A stretch of 7,522 bases of DNA from Bacillota bacterium. Lineage in GTDB: Bacteria; Bacillota_I; Bacilli_A; Acholeplasmatales; UBA5453. Both the position numbers and the translations under genes were made by a program. The notes under the pieces are model-generated. The model did no database searches. It saw only the letters and a list, made by a program, of their open reading frames with translations, and had not been told where the DNA came from. This document shows positions 6,487-7,522 of this stretch, piece by piece. How positions within the stretch are numbered: position 1 is the stretch's first letter; the number at the start of each line of letters is the position of its first letter. The stretch is taken from the NCBI GenBank assembly GCA_023436805.1, contig JAEZHT010000067.1:1-7522 (forward strand), read 5' to 3'.

Positions 6487-7203
6487 ATGAAACATTGGAT
6501 GAGATTGTCTTCAATTCTATCGATTTTCATCGTATGGTACCTCATTTATTTGTGGGTAGATCACCCACTATTGATGCCATCGATCGAAGATACCATCAGG
6601 GCTTTATTCAGGCTTTTCGGCAGCAGGGATGCCGTGCTTGCAATGATGCACACTTTCGTGCGACTTGGCATCAGCATCGGCATCTCCCTTGCCTTAGCAA
6701 TGATTTTAGCCTTTTTAAGTTATCGATTTAGACACGTTGAAACATTCATCCACCCTTATATGGTCCTTTTAAAAACCATCCCATTGGTATCGGTCATTCT
6801 CATTTTGTTCGTCTTGGTTCATTTCAGTTTAACAACTTATATCATCACCTTTTTAATGATTTATCCGATTTTATATCAAGCGATTTTAACCGGCTTGAAA
6901 TCTATAGACCAGAGTTATATCGATGTTTACAAATTAGAACAGGGTACATTTTTAAAAAGTATTGAGTACTTGTATTTTCCAATGACGAGACCTTTCATTC
7001 TATTAGGATTCTTACAATCCTTAGGGTTAGGACTCAAAGTCATTGTCATGGCAGAATTCATCACACAAGCTCAAAATGGGATTGGTAGAATCATTTATAA
7101 TGCCAGAGTGAACCTAAAGTACGATCAAATTTTCGCCATTACCATCGTATTGGTCTTGATGACGTTTCTCATAGAAACGCTCGGTGAACTACCCACCACT
7201 TAA
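6487..7203 (+). CDS. ABC transporter permease (SsuC/TauC/ThiX type), 3' end replaced by insertion element
   Basis: A 238-residue inner-membrane permease of the binding-protein-dependent type. Hydrophobic segments lie near residues 8-24, 60-79, 92-113, 116-138, 172-190 and 211-230. LLMPSIEDTI (28-37) corresponds to the 'LPSP' segment, and HTFVRLGISIGI (55-66) to the start of the transport domain. The cytoplasmic EAA loop is recognisable but degenerate: DVYKLEQGTFLKSIEYLYFP. AGGTAA at 6477-6482 is the ribosome site. The reading frame runs into the insertion element at about 7185, so the last five codons (ELPTT) and the TAA stop are element DNA. The normal cytoplasmic tail, probably about 10-20 residues, is lost, but all membrane segments remain. 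The expected ATPase gene is not in the window and would lie beyond the element. It may still fold; function is uncertain. Confidence 0.82.
   Translation: MKHWMRLSSILSIFIVWYLIYLWVDHPLLMPSIEDTIRALFRLFGSRDAVLAMMHTFVRLGISIGISLALAMILAFLSYRFRHVETFIHPYMVLLKTIPLVSVILILFVLVHFSLTTYIITFLMIYPILYQAILTGLKSIDQSYIDVYKLEQGTFLKSIEYLYFPMTRPFILLGFLQSLGLGLKVIVMAEFITQAQNGIGRIIYNARVNLKYDQIFAITIVLVLMTFLIETLGELPTT
7163..7179 (+). repeat. Perfect 7-bp inverted repeat in the permease gene beside the element junction
   Basis: CGTTTCT and AGAAACG flank a 3-nt loop, and the structure ends about 5 nt before the inferred element boundary. It lies in coding sequence, so it may be chance, but it falls in the flank that would serve as the guide part of the element's RNA. 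Confidence 0.55.
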
Positions 7204-7216
7204 CTAGAAGTGGGGG
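7192..7216 (-). repeat. Right-end hairpin with bulged base
   Basis: CCACTT (7196-7201) pairs with AAGTGG (7208-7213) around a 6-nt loop. CCC (7192-7194) pairs with GGG (7214-7216), leaving A7195 unpaired. A subterminal imperfect hairpin with a bulge is the type of structure that Y1 TnpA transposases recognise. It also encodes the permease's last codons and stop. Confidence 0.75.
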
Positions 7217-7263
7217 CTTCCTATCCAAACCAGCGTACCCGCCAGTGACTCAATAGGCTATCC

Positions 7264-7278
7264 CCGTAGTCCCTACGG
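7264..7278 (-). repeat. Perfect 6-bp hairpin between tnpB and the element end
   Basis: CCGTAG and CTACGG flank a 3-nt loop, 12 nt past the tnpB stop. It is probably a stem of the omega RNA scaffold. No U-run follows, so it is not an intrinsic terminator. Confidence 0.65.
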
Positions 7279-7289
7279 TTCTTATTTGT

Positions 7290-7522
7290 TTATAACTGAA
7301 AAGCTAACTTATACTTTCTAAACCCTTCTTTGTTGATATTGATTGCTGCGTTATGATCTCTATCCAAATGTAAGTCACAACTTGGACACTCAAATACTCT
7401 CTCAGATAACTTCAAATCTGTTTTGATGTCCCCACAACAACTACATGTCTTTGACGATGGATACCACTCGTCCATCACCATCAAAGTCTTACCTTGTGAT
7501 TCTAACTTATACTTCAAGAATG
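7290..7522 (-). CDS. tnpB: TnpB RNA-guided nuclease (IS200/IS605 family), C-terminal part only
   Basis: About 77 codons of the C terminus; the frame stays open to the right edge, so the gene is cut by the window, not shown to be truncated. The sequence has KYKLESQGKTL and EWYPSSKTCSCCG, then ERVFECPSCDLHLDRDHNAA. The CxxC pairs in CSCCG and CPSC form the zinc ribbon, and the Asp in DRDHNAA is the expected third RuvC catalytic residue. TnpB, an ancestor of Cas12, cuts DNA matching the guide in its omega RNA next to a short TAM and helps the element persist at its site. It is transcribed towards the permease gene. A TTG at 7515-7517 is not the start: the first two RuvC motifs must lie further upstream. 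Whether a tnpA transposase accompanies it cannot be seen. Confidence 0.93.
   Translation of the reverse strand, partial: FLKYKLESQGKTLMVMDEWYPSSKTCSCCGDIKTDLKLSERVFECPSCDLHLDRDHNAAININKEGFRKYKLAFQL

Larger units (their letters stand above)
7168..7400 (-). ncRNA. Predicted omega RNA / reRNA of the TnpB element (5' end uncertain)
   Basis: TnpB nucleases are guided by an RNA transcribed from the 3' end of tnpB through the element's right end, with about 16-20 nt of flanking host DNA as guide. Here the minus strand after the tnpB stop (7290) shows a CCGTAG/CTACGG hairpin (7264-7278), a possible closing pair ATAGG/CCTAT (7253-7257 with 7220-7224), and the terminal bulged hairpin (7192-7216) followed by TAGTTCAC. 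This order resembles right ends of TnpB-only or IS605 elements that I recall. The guide would be the antisense strand of the permease gene from about 7184 downwards. The 5' end is set by analogy only. Confidence 0.5.
7185..7522 (-). mobile_element. IS200/IS605-family insertion element, right-end portion (continues past the window)
   Basis: The right end and the 3' part of tnpB are visible; the left end and any tnpA lie beyond the right edge. The boundary is placed at TAGTTCA(C) on the minus strand (complement of 7184-7190), following the terminal bulged hairpin, by analogy with related right ends; it could be off by 1-3 nt. No terminal inverted repeat is seen, and no target duplication is expected in this family. 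Positions 7204-7289 hold no gene and consist of structured right-end DNA. Insertion fused the permease frame to element sequence. Confidence 0.8.

Noticed and set aside
7192..7216. Hairpin after the permease as a rho-independent terminator
   Set aside because: No T-run follows on either strand, the stem has a bulge, and it fits the right end of an IS200/IS605-type element much better.

Overview
The window carries a tightly packed, single-strand run of nine genes. At its core is a multi-subunit [FeFe] hydrogenase of the NAD-linked, electron-bifurcating (HydAB/Hnd) type. TGA is a genuine stop codon (it ends the DRTGG, GHKL and hydB genes) and tryptophan is TGG, so the standard bacterial code applies. 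Oxygen-sensitive hydrogen metabolism, AGA/CGT arginine use, strong purine-rich ribosome sites and overlapping genes suggest a strictly fermentative anaerobe, either Bacillota or an Acholeplasma/Izemoplasma-like relative. This placement is inference; no taxonomic marker is present.

Layout, left to right. (1) Positions 1-1673 hold four small putative signalling or regulatory genes: the 3' end of an RsbW-like ATPase, a DRTGG-domain protein, a PHP-domain phosphoesterase-like protein and a stand-alone GHKL ATPase. (2) Positions 1657-5600 hold the hydrogenase: a small thioredoxin-fold [2Fe-2S] protein (HndB/HydD-like), the NuoF-like flavoprotein HydB, and the catalytic subunit HydA with its full chain of N-terminal iron-sulfur clusters. 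(3) Positions 5584-7203 hold a substrate-binding lipoprotein and an ABC permease of the SsuC/TauC/ThiX type. (4) From about 7185 to the right edge, on the minus strand, lies the right end of an IS200/IS605-family element: the 3' part of tnpB, then the hairpin-rich right end expected to form the 3' half of its omega/reRNA.

Every junction in the plus-strand run is an overlap or a gap of 3 nt (overlaps 8, 4, 8 and 17; gap 3; overlaps 4 and 17; gap 3). No promoter or terminator is visible inside, so one long transcript starting left of the window is likely. HydB would exchange electrons with NAD(H) through FMN. HydA would combine these with ferredoxin-level electrons to make or oxidise H2. The upstream ATPase, DRTGG and PHP genes probably tune this activity in a way that I do not know to be characterised.

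Points that stand out: there is no NuoE/HydC subunit where such clusters usually have one; the HydA L1 loop reads TSCSPGW, with Ser at a position that ligates the H-cluster in the classical enzymes; a PHP metal-site position is Asp; and the insertion element has replaced the permease tail, supplies its stop codon, and separates it from any ATPase gene downstream.
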